A stretch of DNA of 64,000 bases, from assembly GCF_004745865.1 (NCBI RefSeq), contig NZ_SRKZ01000001.1, positions 124,001-188,000 of the forward strand, given 5' to 3'. A program made the position numbers and the translations under genes. Below are positions 35,256 through 43,553 of the stretch, one piece after another. The notes beneath the pieces are model-generated. The model had not been told where the DNA came from and made no database searches. It worked only from the letters and a program-made list of their open reading frames with translations. The stretch comes from Hymenobacter wooponensis (GTDB lineage: Bacteria > Bacteroidota > Bacteroidia > Cytophagales > Hymenobacteraceae). Positions within the stretch are counted from its first letter, which is position 1; every line of letters starts with the position of its first letter.

Positions 35256-35310
35256 GCCTAGCAACAGAAACGGCTTCCCTGGTTCAGAGAAGCCGTTTCT
35301 GTTGCTAGGC
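35256..35310. terminator. Hairpin with perfect 22-bp stem
   Basis: Arms 35256-35277 and 35289-35310 are perfect inverted repeats with an 11-nt loop. It sits between the DUF151 gene stop and the DinB-type gene start on the same strand. The outermost bases are GCCTAG/CTAGGC. Confidence 0.8.
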
Positions 35311-35318
35311 CAGTTGCC

Positions 35319-35942
35319 TTATCCGTTACGCTTGTTTAGCTCGTCGCGGATTTTGGCGGCCTTTTCATAATCTTCCTTTTCGAGGGCTTGAGCCAACATT
35401 TTAGTTAGCTCATCCAACGATACCTGCCCGCTAGGCTCGCGCTGCTCCACCTGGGGTGTAGCAGGGTCGCCGGGTGTGTCGTCATCATCCTCGTCCTCAT
35501 CGTCGGTGTCCTCATCGGCGTTTTCGTCGAGATCAGACAAGATGATGCCGGCTTCGCTGAGTACGCTTTCCACCGTGAAGATGGGCACACCAAAGCGGAG
35601 GCCAATGGCAATAGCATCGGAAGGGCGCGAGTCCAGCTCGAACGTTGTGGCCCCATCAGAGCACACTATTTTCGAGTAGAACACGCCTTCTTTGAGGTCG
35701 GATATCAAGACCTCCAGCACTACCACGTGCACCTGCTCGGCAAATGACTTGAACAGGTCATGCGTGAGCGGCCGGTTCGGATTGATTTTCTCTATTTGAA
35801 TGGCGATACTCTGCGCCTCAAACATGCCGATTATGATCGGCAAGCGCCGGTTGCCGGTCTTCTCACCCAAGATAAGGGCAAATGAACCAGACTGCGACTG
35901 GCTGGACGAGAGGCCCAGAATTTCGAGCTGAATTTTTTTCAC
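35319..35942 (-). CDS. Bifunctional nuclease-domain (DUF151) protein with C-terminal UVR motif
   Basis: Protein of 207 residues. The N-terminal DUF151 domain (about 1-130) includes LPIIIGMFEAQSIAI and the SRPSDAIAIGLRFGVPIF signature. A long acidic linker follows (about 137-155, almost all Asp and Glu), then a UvrB/UvrC-type motif (about 175-205, LAQALEKEDYEKAAKIRDEL). DUF151 proteins have been described as bifunctional nucleases in plants; the bacterial role is not settled. The UVR motif suggests contact with a partner protein. It follows the etf operon on the same strand. Confidence 0.9.
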   Translation of the reverse strand: MKKIQLEILGLSSSQSQSGSFALILGEKTGNRRLPIIIGMFEAQSIAIQIEKINPNRPLTHDLFKSFAEQVHVVVLEVLISDLKEGVFYSKIVCSDGATTFELDSRPSDAIAIGLRFGVPIFTVESVLSEAGIILSDLDENADEDTDDEDEDDDDTPGDPATPQVEQREPSGQVSLDELTKMLAQALEKEDYEKAAKIRDELNKRNG

Positions 35943-36065
35943 CAGGGAACGTACTGATTTCTGAAGTATTAGACCTTGCCGTACTGTCTATACGAAAGTG
36001 CTAAGCAATTGACGAAAAAGCGAGTTTTTCGCGAATTAATAGCCTTTTAGTCGTAACAGAGTGGC

Positions 36066-37043
36066 CTAGCCCAGTTCCTTAACGGCCTGGGTTAGTTTGG
36101 GCAATACGTCAAATACGTCGCCTACGATGCCATAATCAGCAGCTTTGAAGAAAGGAGCCTCCGGATCTTTGTTGATTACCACGATAACCTTCGACGAGTT
36201 TACGCCGGCCAAGTGCTGGATAGCACCCGAGATTCCGCAGGCAATGTACAGGTTGGGCGACACGGTAATGCCGGTCTGGCCTACGTGCTCGTGGTGGGGG
36301 CGCCAGTCAACGTCCGACACGGGCTTAGAGCAAGCCGTGGCCGCGCCCAGTGCCTTGGCCAGGTCTTCGATGAGGTTCCAGTTCTCGGGGCCTTTCATGC
36401 CGCGGCCACCCGAAACCACTTTATCAGCTTCTGGCAGCAGTACGCCACCCGTCTGCTCCTGCATGATCACCTGCTTGGGAGCATCAGCAAAGTCTGCATC
36501 CGTTAGTTGAGCCGAGAACGACTCTACCTGAGCGGTTTTGCCGGCTTCGTGCAGCGCCTCGATAGAGTTTTTCTTCACGGCCAGAATCTTCCGCTCGCCG
36601 CTCAGTACTACATCAGCCAAGGCTTTGCCCGAGAAGGCACCGCGCTTCACCGTGAACTGGCCGCCGTCGTTCTTGGGCAGCTCTACCACGTTGGTAGCCA
36701 AGCTAGCCTGCAACCGCACCGACAGGCGCGAGCCTACGGCGGCGCCAATGTTGGAGTTAGCCAGTACAATAACTTTAGAATCTTCCTGCTGCGCGGCGGC
36801 AGCAATCAGCTTGGTATAGGCACCGTTCACAAAGTCCTTGAGGCGGGGCTCCGCGTCGTACAGCACTTTCGTGATGCCTTGCTCGCCCAGCTGGGCCAGG
36901 TTAGCTTCGGTGGCTTCACCTACGGCCACGGCTGTAGCTGTGGTGCCGAGCAGCTGAGCTACCTGGCTGCCATAAGAGGCCACTTCCAGCGAGGATTTCT
37001 TTACCTCACCGCCGTCACATTCAACAACAACTAGTACAGACAT
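36066..37043 (-). CDS. etfA: Electron transfer flavoprotein subunit alpha
   Basis: FAD-binding subunit of ETF, which collects electrons from acyl-CoA dehydrogenases. The 325-residue protein has the N-terminal domain MSVLVVVECDGGEVKKSSLEV and the C-terminal FAD-binding signature, from HEHVGQTGITVSPNLYIA to GAIQHLAGVNSS. It follows etfB by 122 bp on the same strand. That spacer holds short direct and inverted repeats of ATTCTGAG and CTAAGAAC type. No ETF dehydrogenase or acyl-CoA dehydrogenase gene is adjacent. Confidence 0.96.
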   Translation of the reverse strand: MSVLVVVECDGGEVKKSSLEVASYGSQVAQLLGTTATAVAVGEATEANLAQLGEQGITKVLYDAEPRLKDFVNGAYTKLIAAAAQQEDSKVIVLANSNIGAAVGSRLSVRLQASLATNVVELPKNDGGQFTVKRGAFSGKALADVVLSGERKILAVKKNSIEALHEAGKTAQVESFSAQLTDADFADAPKQVIMQEQTGGVLLPEADKVVSGGRGMKGPENWNLIEDLAKALGAATACSKPVSDVDWRPHHEHVGQTGITVSPNLYIACGISGAIQHLAGVNSSKVIVVINKDPEAPFFKAADYGIVGDVFDVLPKLTQAVKELG

Positions 37044-37165
37044 TATTCTGAGAGGTTAGATTATAGAGCTAAGAACTTAGATGGAATATTCCCACGGCCT
37101 CTGAGTGCAACCGGTAAGTGGTTGGCCTCAGACTAGGCTCTAAGTTCTAGAATCTCAATTCTGAG

Positions 37166-37906
37166 TTAGATTACTTTCGCTTCGTTGCGCAGAAGCTTAA
37201 TCAGCTCGCCAGCGTTTTCAGCGGGAATGAGCTTCACGCCCTCCTTCTTGGGAGGCAAGGCATAGGTGGCCACCTCGGTGCGCGGAGCGTCACCTACGGG
37301 CTCCACTACTTTCAGGGGCTTAGTGCGGGCCGTCATGATGCCGCGCATGTTCGGAATGCGGGGCTCACACATGGGCTGCTGGCAAGAAGCCACGAAAGGC
37401 GTATTCACCTCCACAATTTCTTTGCCGCCTTCAATCTCACGCTCCAGGGTGGCGGTGTTACCACTCATGTCGAGCTTCATAGCGGGAGCAACCGTCGGGA
37501 TGCCGAGCAGCTCGCCTACCATACCGTGCACCTGGAAGCCATTGTAGTCAATGCTTTCCTTGCCCATCAGAATCACATCATAACCGCCATCTTTGGCGAT
37601 GCTGGCAATTTGCTGAGCCACAAAGAAGGCATCTTTGGGGTAAGCATTCACGCGGATAGCGTCGTCGGCACCAATGGCCAACGCTTTACGAATATTGGGC
37701 TCCGTATCGGCCTCACCTACGTTCAGTACCGTAACAGTACCGCCACCCTGAGCTTCCTTCAGCTCAATGGCGCGAGTGAGGGCATACTCATCCCAGGGAT
37801 TAATAACGAATTGCACGCCGGCCTTGTTAAACTCCTTATTATCGGGCGTGAAGGCAATTTTAGTGGTCGTGTCGGGCACGTTGCTGATGCAAACGAGAAA
37901 CTTCAT
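37166..37906 (-). CDS. etfB: Electron transfer flavoprotein subunit beta
   Basis: Adenine-nucleotide-binding partner of EtfA, 246 residues. Diagnostic segments are MKFLVCISNVPDTTTKIAF, VINPWDEYALTRAIELKE, VILMGKESIDYNGFQVHGMVGE (given here as VILMGKES plus GFQVHG) and the signature CEPRIPNMRGIMTARTK. It is the first gene of the etfBA unit and divergent from a small TPR gene. Confidence 0.96.
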   Translation of the reverse strand: MKFLVCISNVPDTTTKIAFTPDNKEFNKAGVQFVINPWDEYALTRAIELKEAQGGGTVTVLNVGEADTEPNIRKALAIGADDAIRVNAYPKDAFFVAQQIASIAKDGGYDVILMGKESIDYNGFQVHGMVGELLGIPTVAPAMKLDMSGNTATLEREIEGGKEIVEVNTPFVASCQQPMCEPRIPNMRGIMTARTKPLKVVEPVGDAPRTEVATYALPPKKEGVKLIPAENAGELIKLLRNEAKVI

Positions 37907-37982
37907 CTACGGCTGCTTGTGGTGGAGGAGAAACTAGGGGAAAGTCCCAAATTTGGGGCGAAGATACTGAAAATACTACCTG

Positions 37983-38321
37983 ATGGAAACCACGCCAAGC
38001 CGCTTACAACAACTGCTCGCCTTCTACGAAGACGACCCAAATGATCCGTTTACCATTTACGCCATTGCCACGGAATACCGCGAAACGGAGCCAAAAAGGG
38101 CCATGGAGTACTATAATAAGCTGCTTGCCGAGCATCCGGACTACGTGGGCACTTACTACCACGCCGGCAAGATGCTAGAGTACTTACAGAAGCCTGATGA
38201 AGCAGAAAAAGTTTACCGTCTAGGCCTATCCGTTGCCCGCCGGGCCGGACAATTGCATGCAGCCAGCGAGTTACAGCAAGCCTTAAATCAGTGCCTAGGC
38301 CTCGATTACGAGGATGACTAG
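37983..38321 (+). CDS. Small TPR protein
   Basis: Protein of 112 residues built from about two tetratricopeptide repeats: AIATEYRETEPKRAMEYYNK (about 27-46) and YYHAGKMLEYLQKPDEAEKV (about 58-77), plus flanking helices. No signal peptide, so cytoplasmic. Likely a protein-protein interaction module; partners are unknown. It is divergent from etfB and precedes the metal-responsive two-component genes. Confidence 0.82.
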   Translation: METTPSRLQQLLAFYEDDPNDPFTIYAIATEYRETEPKRAMEYYNKLLAEHPDYVGTYYHAGKMLEYLQKPDEAEKVYRLGLSVARRAGQLHAASELQQALNQCLGLDYEDD

Positions 38322-38381
38322 ACCTTTTGGGCTGCTGAACAGCATGCACATGAAGTAACCACTCACTCTGCATTACTGGCA

Positions 38382-38418
38382 GCAAGAAGTATTTCAGGAA
38401 TCTTGACATACTTCTTGC
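38382..38418. terminator. Hairpin between the TPR gene and the response regulator
   Basis: Arms 38382-38392 and 38408-38418 (GCAAGAAGTAT and complement) form a perfect 11-bp stem with a 15-nt loop. No T-run follows, so it could instead lie in the leader of the downstream regulator gene. Confidence 0.5.
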
Positions 38419-38455
38419 GGCTTCGGTCTTGACTTTATTTTGCTTTTACCCCTAT

Positions 38456-39133
38456 ATGAAACTCCTACTCGTTGAGGACGAACCCAAAGTTTCCGCCTTT
38501 ATCAAGCGAGGCTTGGAGGAAGAAGGATTTGAGGTAGAAGTGGCCTACGACGGACGCTTTGGTTTGCAGCTGGCCCTCTCCCACTCCTATGAGCTTATTA
38601 TCCTCGACGTGATCTTGCCCCACCATAGTGGCCTAGAGGTGCTGGAGGCATTGCGCAAGCACGATCAGCAAACCCCCGTGCTAATGCTCACGGCTCTGGG
38701 TACTACCCAAGATAAGCTCCAGGGTTTTGGGGGCGGCGCCGACGATTACCTCGTGAAGCCCTTCGACTTTCCGGAGCTGGTGGCGCGAGTGCGGGCACTT
38801 ACCCGGCGTCGTGGACAGCAGGTAAAAAGCTCCTTGCTCACCTTCGCCGACTTAACCCTCGATACGGCCGCCAAAACCGTTTCCCGCAATGGGCAACAGA
38901 TTAAGCTTACGGCCCGTGAGTTTGGCCTGCTGGAGCTGTTTATGCGCCACCCCGGTCGGGTGCTCAGCCGAGCCGAAATTGCCAGCGATGTATGGGAGGA
39001 GTCGTTTGATGCTGGCTCTAACGTGGTTGATGTGTACGTGAACTACCTGCGCAACAAGGTGGATAAGGGTTACTCTCAGAAGCTCCTCCACACGGTAGTG
39101 GGCATGGGCTACGTGTTGCGGGCCCAAGAGTAA
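38456..39133 (+). CDS. OmpR/PhoB family response regulator of the metal-efflux locus (CusR/CzcR-like)
   Basis: Two-domain regulator of 225 residues. The ATG at 38456 is preferred over an upstream in-frame start at 38429 because MKLLLVEDEP begins the receiver. Receiver: E7/D8, phospho-acceptor D51 (ILDVILP), T79 and K101 (LVKPFD). Output: winged helix (about 130-222) ending DVYVNYLRNKVDKGY and VVGMGYVLR. The paired kinase follows, then an RND efflux locus, the usual CusRS/CzcRS layout. The likely targets are the two arrays of four 11-bp-spaced heptamers at 40761 and 42134, since PhoB-type regulators bind direct repeats on one helix face. No array is seen before this gene itself. Confidence 0.93.
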   Translation: MKLLLVEDEPKVSAFIKRGLEEEGFEVEVAYDGRFGLQLALSHSYELIILDVILPHHSGLEVLEALRKHDQQTPVLMLTALGTTQDKLQGFGGGADDYLVKPFDFPELVARVRALTRRRGQQVKSSLLTFADLTLDTAAKTVSRNGQQIKLTAREFGLLELFMRHPGRVLSRAEIASDVWEESFDAGSNVVDVYVNYLRNKVDKGYSQKLLHTVVGMGYVLRAQE

Positions 39134-39287
39134 AGTGGTGAAAGGGGAAATTGTGAAGTTGCCGTTTTACTGGCCTAGTCTCGCATATAACGTGGTCTAG
39201 ACCTCTCCAATACCTCATTGTACTCCTTCACACCCTCACCTTCCATTACTTCGCCGTCTTTCACCACTTCACAATTTCTCCCCTAAT
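39134..39287. repeat. Intergenic inverted repeat between regulator and kinase genes
   Basis: Left arm 39143-39159 (AGGGGAAATTGTGAAGT) and right arm 39266-39284 are inverted copies differing by a 2-base insertion. GTGGTGAAA accompanies both copies. The spacing between arms is about 106 nt. It separates two genes that are normally tightly linked and resembles a dispersed spacer element. Confidence 0.6.
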
Positions 39288-40643
39288 ATGACCATCCGTA
39301 ACCGCCTGACGTGGCTCTTTCTGGGGTTGGTAGCGTTTATTCTGTTAGCGGCCATGTCGGTGGTATATATCCTGCAGGCCGACTACACGCATGAGGAGTT
39401 TCACCAGCGCCTGCGCGACCGGGCCGAGGTGACGGGGTACGTGTTTCTGGAACAAGATGAGTTGCGAGCCGATGCCTTCCGGGCCTTCCAACACCGCTAC
39501 TTGCGGACCCTAACCGGAGAGGTGCTGCAGATTTATAACTCCAAGCTAGAGCCGCGCTTTATTGAAGAAGACCAGCGCATCAAGATTCCGGAGAACATCT
39601 TGACGCGCATTTTGGTGGAGAAGGAAGTGTACTTCGATCTGGGGCCCCGCCAGGCCGTTGGCCTCTTCTATAATGATAACCAAGGCGAGTACATTATTGT
39701 AGCTGCGGCCATAAACCACTCAGGGGCAGCGCGGCTCAAGTACTTGGCTACTATTCTGTTCAGCATTTTTGTGCTGAGCCTAGTGGTTATTTACGTAGCA
39801 GGGCGAGTATTTGCAGGGCGGGCGCTGGCCCCCATTGCCGCCGTTAACGACCAAGTGGACCGCATCACGGCGCAGGATCTGCACCTGCGTGTGAATGAGC
39901 AGCTCAGTAACGAGCAAGACGAGCTAACGCGCCTGGCCCACACCTTTAACCGTATGCTGGAGCGCCTGGAGGATGGATTTGAAACCCAGCGGACCTTCGT
40001 AAGCAACGCCTCCCACGAGCTGCGCACCCCTCTCACAGCTACCATTGGTGAAATTCAGGTGCTATTGACCCGCGAGCGGACTATTGCGTCCTACCAGGAA
40101 GGGCTGGCCTCGGTACTGCACGAACTTCAACAACTTAAGTCCTTAATCAACAACTTACTGGAGCTCACGCAGGCCAGCACGGGCAGCGCGACGGGTGATA
40201 ATATTCGGCTAGATGAGTTGCTCTGGGAGGCCCGAGAAGCAGTAGCGCCCGACCAGCGGCGGCGGTTAAAGATTACACTGAATGAGCTACCCGAAGACCC
40301 TAGCTACCTGGAAATACACGGAAATCGGCAGCTGCTGGGCCGGGCTATTACCAACCTGCTTGATAACGCTCTTAAATATTCGGGGCCCGATAAACCGGTG
40401 CTAATCAACTTTTCACATCGGGATGGTCACAACTACCTCCGGGTTGAAGACCACGGTATTGGTATTGGGGAGAAAGAGTTACCACAAATCTTCCAGCCCT
40501 TCTTCCGGGCCGATAATGCCCGCGGCGTAACGGGGCATGGTGTAGGCCTGCCCTTAGCACGCCGAATCCTGGAATTGCACGGCGGAACGTTACGCATCAC
40601 TTCCCAGCTAGGCCAGGGCACAGTGGCCGAAGTAATCTTCTAA
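39288..40643 (+). CDS. Sensor histidine kinase of the metal-efflux locus
   Basis: Membrane kinase of 451 residues. Helix 1 (about 7-29) and helix 2 (about 151-172) flank a periplasmic sensor domain of about 120 residues. A HAMP domain follows (about 175-230, GRALAPIAAVNDQVDRI), then the phospho-accepting H243 in SNASHELRTPLT and a HATPase domain with N-box NLLDNALKYS, G1 DHGIGI and G2 GHGVGLPLA. The periplasmic domain should sense the metal, but there is no Met- or His-rich cluster to name it. It probably phosphorylates the regulator encoded 154 bp upstream. Confidence 0.93.
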   Translation: MTIRNRLTWLFLGLVAFILLAAMSVVYILQADYTHEEFHQRLRDRAEVTGYVFLEQDELRADAFRAFQHRYLRTLTGEVLQIYNSKLEPRFIEEDQRIKIPENILTRILVEKEVYFDLGPRQAVGLFYNDNQGEYIIVAAAINHSGAARLKYLATILFSIFVLSLVVIYVAGRVFAGRALAPIAAVNDQVDRITAQDLHLRVNEQLSNEQDELTRLAHTFNRMLERLEDGFETQRTFVSNASHELRTPLTATIGEIQVLLTRERTIASYQEGLASVLHELQQLKSLINNLLELTQASTGSATGDNIRLDELLWEAREAVAPDQRRRLKITLNELPEDPSYLEIHGNRQLLGRAITNLLDNALKYSGPDKPVLINFSHRDGHNYLRVEDHGIGIGEKELPQIFQPFFRADNARGVTGHGVGLPLARRILELHGGTLRITSQLGQGTVAEVIF

Positions 40644-40649
40644 CACGGG

Positions 40650-40676
40650 CAGCGTGGCCTAGCCCGCTGATTTTTT
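40650..40676 (+). terminator. Possible terminator after the kinase gene
   Basis: A short GC-rich stem (CAGCG 40650-40654 with CGCTG 40665-40669, or the alternative CGGGC/GCCCG) is followed by TTTTTT at 40671-40676. Confidence 0.45.
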
Positions 40677-40760
40677 CGATGGCTCTGAAGGACGGTGAGG
40701 CTGGGGCGCTACTCGGCGATTAGGGAGGTATTTCGATAGATAAATACAGGGTTTTCCAGA

Positions 40761-40800
40761 TTCTAATCGGTTTCTAATCCACTTCTAACGGAGCTCTAAT
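40761..40800 (+). promoter_or_regulatory. Four-copy, 11-bp-phased heptamer array (response-regulator site)
   Basis: TTCTAAT at 40761, TTCTAAT at 40772, TTCTAAC at 40783 and CTCTAAT at 40794: four heptamers, each separated by 4 bp, so one per helical turn. The same arrangement recurs at 42134-42173. OmpR/PhoB-family regulators bind such direct repeats, and the gene for one lies 1.6 kb upstream. The array ends 39 bp before the adaptor start. Confidence 0.8.
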
Positions 40801-40810
40801 ATGCGGGCCG

Positions 40811-40818
40811 TAAGCTTG
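40811..40818 (+). promoter_or_regulatory. Candidate -7 element downstream of the first array
   Basis: TAAGCTTG fits TAnnTTTG with one mismatch and begins after exactly 10 bp from the array. The second array has TACACTTG at the same distance. With no -33 box, this suggests activator-dependent transcription, and it makes an ATG at 40801 unlikely as a start. Confidence 0.55.
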
Positions 40819-40839
40819 TGCAGTTTACCCCTGCAGCCT

Positions 40840-41931
40840 ATGATCCGCTTACTTCGTCTTACGTCTCTTTTCTTCCTTCCCTTTAGCTTAGGCAGCTGTT
40901 CTGAAGAAGAACAAGTAGTTCCTCCGCAGGCTGCAGCTCCCGCTGGTTTGTCGGCCGCCATGCTGGCTCACTTGGAGACCGATAGTGTGCGGTTGACCCC
41001 AGTTCGCGTTGATTTGCATCTGGAGGGCCGGGTAGTGCCGGATGCTGACCGCACTACGGCCGTTTTTCCGCTGGTGGGTGGAGTGATAGAAAAGGTGCCC
41101 GTATCGCTCGGCGACCGGGTGGAGCGCGGTCAAGTATTGGCTATTATTCGCAGTACGCACATGGCGGAGCTGGCACAGCAGCGCACCGAAGCCGAGGTAA
41201 ACTTGAGTACTGCTAAGCAGCGGCTGGCAACAGTACATGACATGCACACTAGTGCCATGGCCTCGGCGCAGGAGCTGGCGCTAGCCCGAGCTGCCCTGCA
41301 AAAAGCTCAGGATGAGCTTACCCGCCTGCGCCGCCAAACGGAAGTATATGGTCCTGAAGGTGGGCGCTACGTTCTGCGGGCGCCGCAAGCCGGCATTATC
41401 ACGGAAAAGAAGGCTGCCGAGGGCATGCAATTTTCGCCGGAGCAGGTGGGAAATCTCTTCACCCTCGCCGACCTACGCGATGTTTGGGTGTTAGCCGATG
41501 TATTTCAATCCGACATAGAAAAGGTGCGCACTGGCCTACCGGTAGAAGTACGCACCCTAAGCTACCCCGACCAAGTATTTACAGGCCAGGTAGATCGGGT
41601 ATTTAACCTACTGAATCCAGAGAGCAAAACCATGCAGGTTCGCGTACGGCTTCCTAACCCCAATCACCAACTCAAACCGGGTATGTATGCCCGCCTGCGC
41701 CTCCAAAATACGTCTGCAGAGCAGTTGCCCGCCGTACCCTCTACGAGCTTGGTATTCGCCAACGGGCAGCGCTATGCTCTGGTGGTACAGCAAGGGAAAG
41801 CCGTTGAAACGCGCCCAGTGGCTGTGCACTATTCTTCGGGCGGCCTCAGCTACTTACGCAGTGGCCTAGAGCCCGGCGAGCAGGTTATTAGCAGTAACCC
41901 TTTGCTGTTGTACAAAGAGCTGAACGACTAA
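40840..41931 (+). CDS. RND efflux periplasmic adaptor lipoprotein (first copy)
   Basis: Membrane-fusion protein for heavy-metal efflux. The frame opens at 40801, but the ATG at 40840 begins a lipoprotein signal (MIRLLRLTSLFFLPFSLGSC, lipidated C20) and lies downstream of the promoter elements, so it is chosen (363 residues). It shows lipoyl halves (GGVIEKVPVSLGDRVERGQ and LRAPQAGIITEK) around a short helical hairpin, then beta-barrel and membrane-proximal domains, ending LLLYKELND. It is a clear paralogue of the second adaptor at 43554, which ends LLVYDELND. It stands alone between its own array and a terminator, so it may be made separately from the pump. Confidence 0.9.
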   Translation: MIRLLRLTSLFFLPFSLGSCSEEEQVVPPQAAAPAGLSAAMLAHLETDSVRLTPVRVDLHLEGRVVPDADRTTAVFPLVGGVIEKVPVSLGDRVERGQVLAIIRSTHMAELAQQRTEAEVNLSTAKQRLATVHDMHTSAMASAQELALARAALQKAQDELTRLRRQTEVYGPEGGRYVLRAPQAGIITEKKAAEGMQFSPEQVGNLFTLADLRDVWVLADVFQSDIEKVRTGLPVEVRTLSYPDQVFTGQVDRVFNLLNPESKTMQVRVRLPNPNHQLKPGMYARLRLQNTSAEQLPAVPSTSLVFANGQRYALVVQQGKAVETRPVAVHYSSGGLSYLRSGLEPGEQVISSNPLLLYKELND

Positions 41932-41953
41932 GCACGCGTTGCTTTCCTCTTGC

Positions 41954-42004
41954 ACAACCCGTGTATTCTGTTCGTTTCCTGGGCAGACTGCACGGGTTGT
42001 TTTA
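41954..42004 (+). terminator. Terminator after the first adaptor
   Basis: Arms 41954-41963 and 41991-42000 (ACAACCCGTG and complement) with a 27-nt loop, followed by TTTT. The long loop lowers confidence. Confidence 0.6.
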
Positions 42005-42133
42005 GTACTAGTACTGGCCAGGCGGCGGCATGTACAGAGCAGCGTGAAAGTATTTGGGAGAATTGCGGGTTGCTAACTACCCAAAAAGGTGCTTCTGCAG
42101 GGTTTAAATGGTCTTTCGCCAAAAATATTGATG

Positions 42134-42173
42134 TTCTAATGTGTTTCTAATTTACCTCTAATTCTCCCCTAAT
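42134..42173 (+). promoter_or_regulatory. Second four-copy, 11-bp-phased heptamer array
   Basis: TTCTAAT at 42134, TTCTAAT at 42145, CTCTAAT at 42156 and CCCTAAT at 42167, again at exact 11-bp spacing. It ends 43 bp before the tolC-like start. Together with the copy at 40761 it defines a probable shared regulon. Confidence 0.8.
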
Positions 42174-42183
42174 ACCGCCACAG

Positions 42184-42191
42184 TACACTTG
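42184..42191 (+). promoter_or_regulatory. Candidate -7 element downstream of the second array
   Basis: TACACTTG begins 10 bp after the array, the same distance as TAAGCTTG after the first array. The shared form is TAnnCTTG. Confidence 0.55.
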
Positions 42192-42216
42192 CATATCCCT
42201 ACATCGAAACCAGGAT

Positions 42217-43500
42217 ATGCAACGCTTCTTTTGGGCACTGACGGCACTGCTGCTGCTAGGCTCTACCACTCAGACCAAGGCCGCTCCCCTCAGCGCCGAT
42301 ACTGTACGGCTCACCCTCACGGAGGCGGAGCAGCGCTTCACTCAGAACAACCTGAACCTGCTGGCCCAGCGCTACAACGTATCAGCGGCCCAAGCCCAGA
42401 TTTTGCAGGCGAAGCTGTGGGACAACCCCACCATTTCACTTGAGCAGAACACCTATAACCCCCAAACGCACCGGGTGCTGGATGTTACCAAAACGGGTAA
42501 CTCCATAGTGCAAGTGCAGCAGCTATTTGCCATTGCGGGTCGCCGCAAGGCCGCTACCAACGTGGCGCAGCAAAACACGCTGGTAGAGCAGTTCAACTTT
42601 GAGGACCTGCTGCGGACCCTCCGCTACCAGCTGCGTAGCACGTACTACGACCTTTATTACAAGCAGCAGAGCGTAGGCGTGTATGACAAGGAAGTGGCCA
42701 GCTTCCAGCGTACCGTAAACCTGTACCAGGGCCAGTACGACAAGGGCAATATTGCCCTCAAGGAAGTTATTCGCCTCAAAGCCTTCCTGTTTCAACTGCG
42801 CAACGAGCGGCAAGCCCTCCTCAACGACATTGCTTCCGAGCAGGCCGACCTGCGCATTCTAATGCGCGACACCAGCGGGGCCTATTACATCCCTACGGCT
42901 GATCAGCAACGCCTGAAAGCCCTGACGCTGACCGGCCGCACTGAGGAGCAGCTCATTGACTCTGCCCAAGTAAACCGGGCCGACCTAAAGGCGCGCCAGG
43001 CCACTGTGCAGCAGCAAACCCAAAACCTGCGCTACCAGCGCGCCTTGGCTACTCCTGACCTGGCCGTTGGCTACGTGTACGACCGCGCCGGTAACTACAT
43101 CCAGAACTACAACGCCGTGACGCTGGGCATTGCCGTGCCCATTTTCAACCGCAACCAGGGCAACATCAGGTCGGCGCAGAACCAGATTGAGGTGAGCAAG
43201 GCCCAGCTAAGCCAGCAGCAGCTCGTGGTGCAGAACGATGTGCAGGAAGCGTGGCGCCAGGCCCGCCAAACCGACCAGCTTTTCCAGAGCGCCGACCGCG
43301 AAACTGGTGACTTCGACCGCCTCATGAAGGGCATTGATGAGAGCTACGCCAAGCGCAACCTCACCATCGTGGAGTTCCTGGACTTCTACGAAAGCTACAA
43401 GAACAACCTCGTGCAGCTCAATGATCTGCGGGCCAGCCGCGTGCGAGCTTTTGAACAACTCAACTACGCCGTGGGCCGCCCGGTGTTCAACGCCCAGTAA
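42217..43500 (+). CDS. TolC family outer membrane protein of metal RND efflux (CzcC/CusC-like)
   Basis: Outer-membrane channel of 427 residues. A signal peptide (about 1-22) precedes the coiled-coil efflux fold, with duplicated helices such as YNVSAAQAQILQAKLWDNP near the start and SAQNQIEVSKAQLSQQQ in the second half. The segment LWDNPTISLEQNTYNP is typical of CzcC-like members. It is the first gene of the unit tolC-adaptor-pump, and only 2 bp separate its stop from the frame of the next gene. It is driven from the array at 42134. Confidence 0.93.
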   Translation: MQRFFWALTALLLLGSTTQTKAAPLSADTVRLTLTEAEQRFTQNNLNLLAQRYNVSAAQAQILQAKLWDNPTISLEQNTYNPQTHRVLDVTKTGNSIVQVQQLFAIAGRRKAATNVAQQNTLVEQFNFEDLLRTLRYQLRSTYYDLYYKQQSVGVYDKEVASFQRTVNLYQGQYDKGNIALKEVIRLKAFLFQLRNERQALLNDIASEQADLRILMRDTSGAYYIPTADQQRLKALTLTGRTEEQLIDSAQVNRADLKARQATVQQQTQNLRYQRALATPDLAVGYVYDRAGNYIQNYNAVTLGIAVPIFNRNQGNIRSAQNQIEVSKAQLSQQQLVVQNDVQEAWRQARQTDQLFQSADRETGDFDRLMKGIDESYAKRNLTIVEFLDFYESYKNNLVQLNDLRASRVRAFEQLNYAVGRPVFNAQ

Positions 43501-43553
43501 TCATGCGCTCCACTTCCCCAACATCCTCCCCTACTTATTTCTCTGCTTTCAAC

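Noticed and set aside
36507..37034. Plus-strand open frame over etfA
   Set aside because: Shadow of etfA; no start context or domain.
37053..37163. Repeats in the etfB-etfA spacer (ATTCTGAG twice, CTAAGAAC-type inverted pairs)
   Set aside because: Short, imperfect and overlapping; no consistent stem could be drawn.
39281..39287. Single CCCTAAT directly before the kinase start
   Set aside because: One copy only, with no heptamer at the 11-bp position upstream; it is also part of the inverted repeat there.
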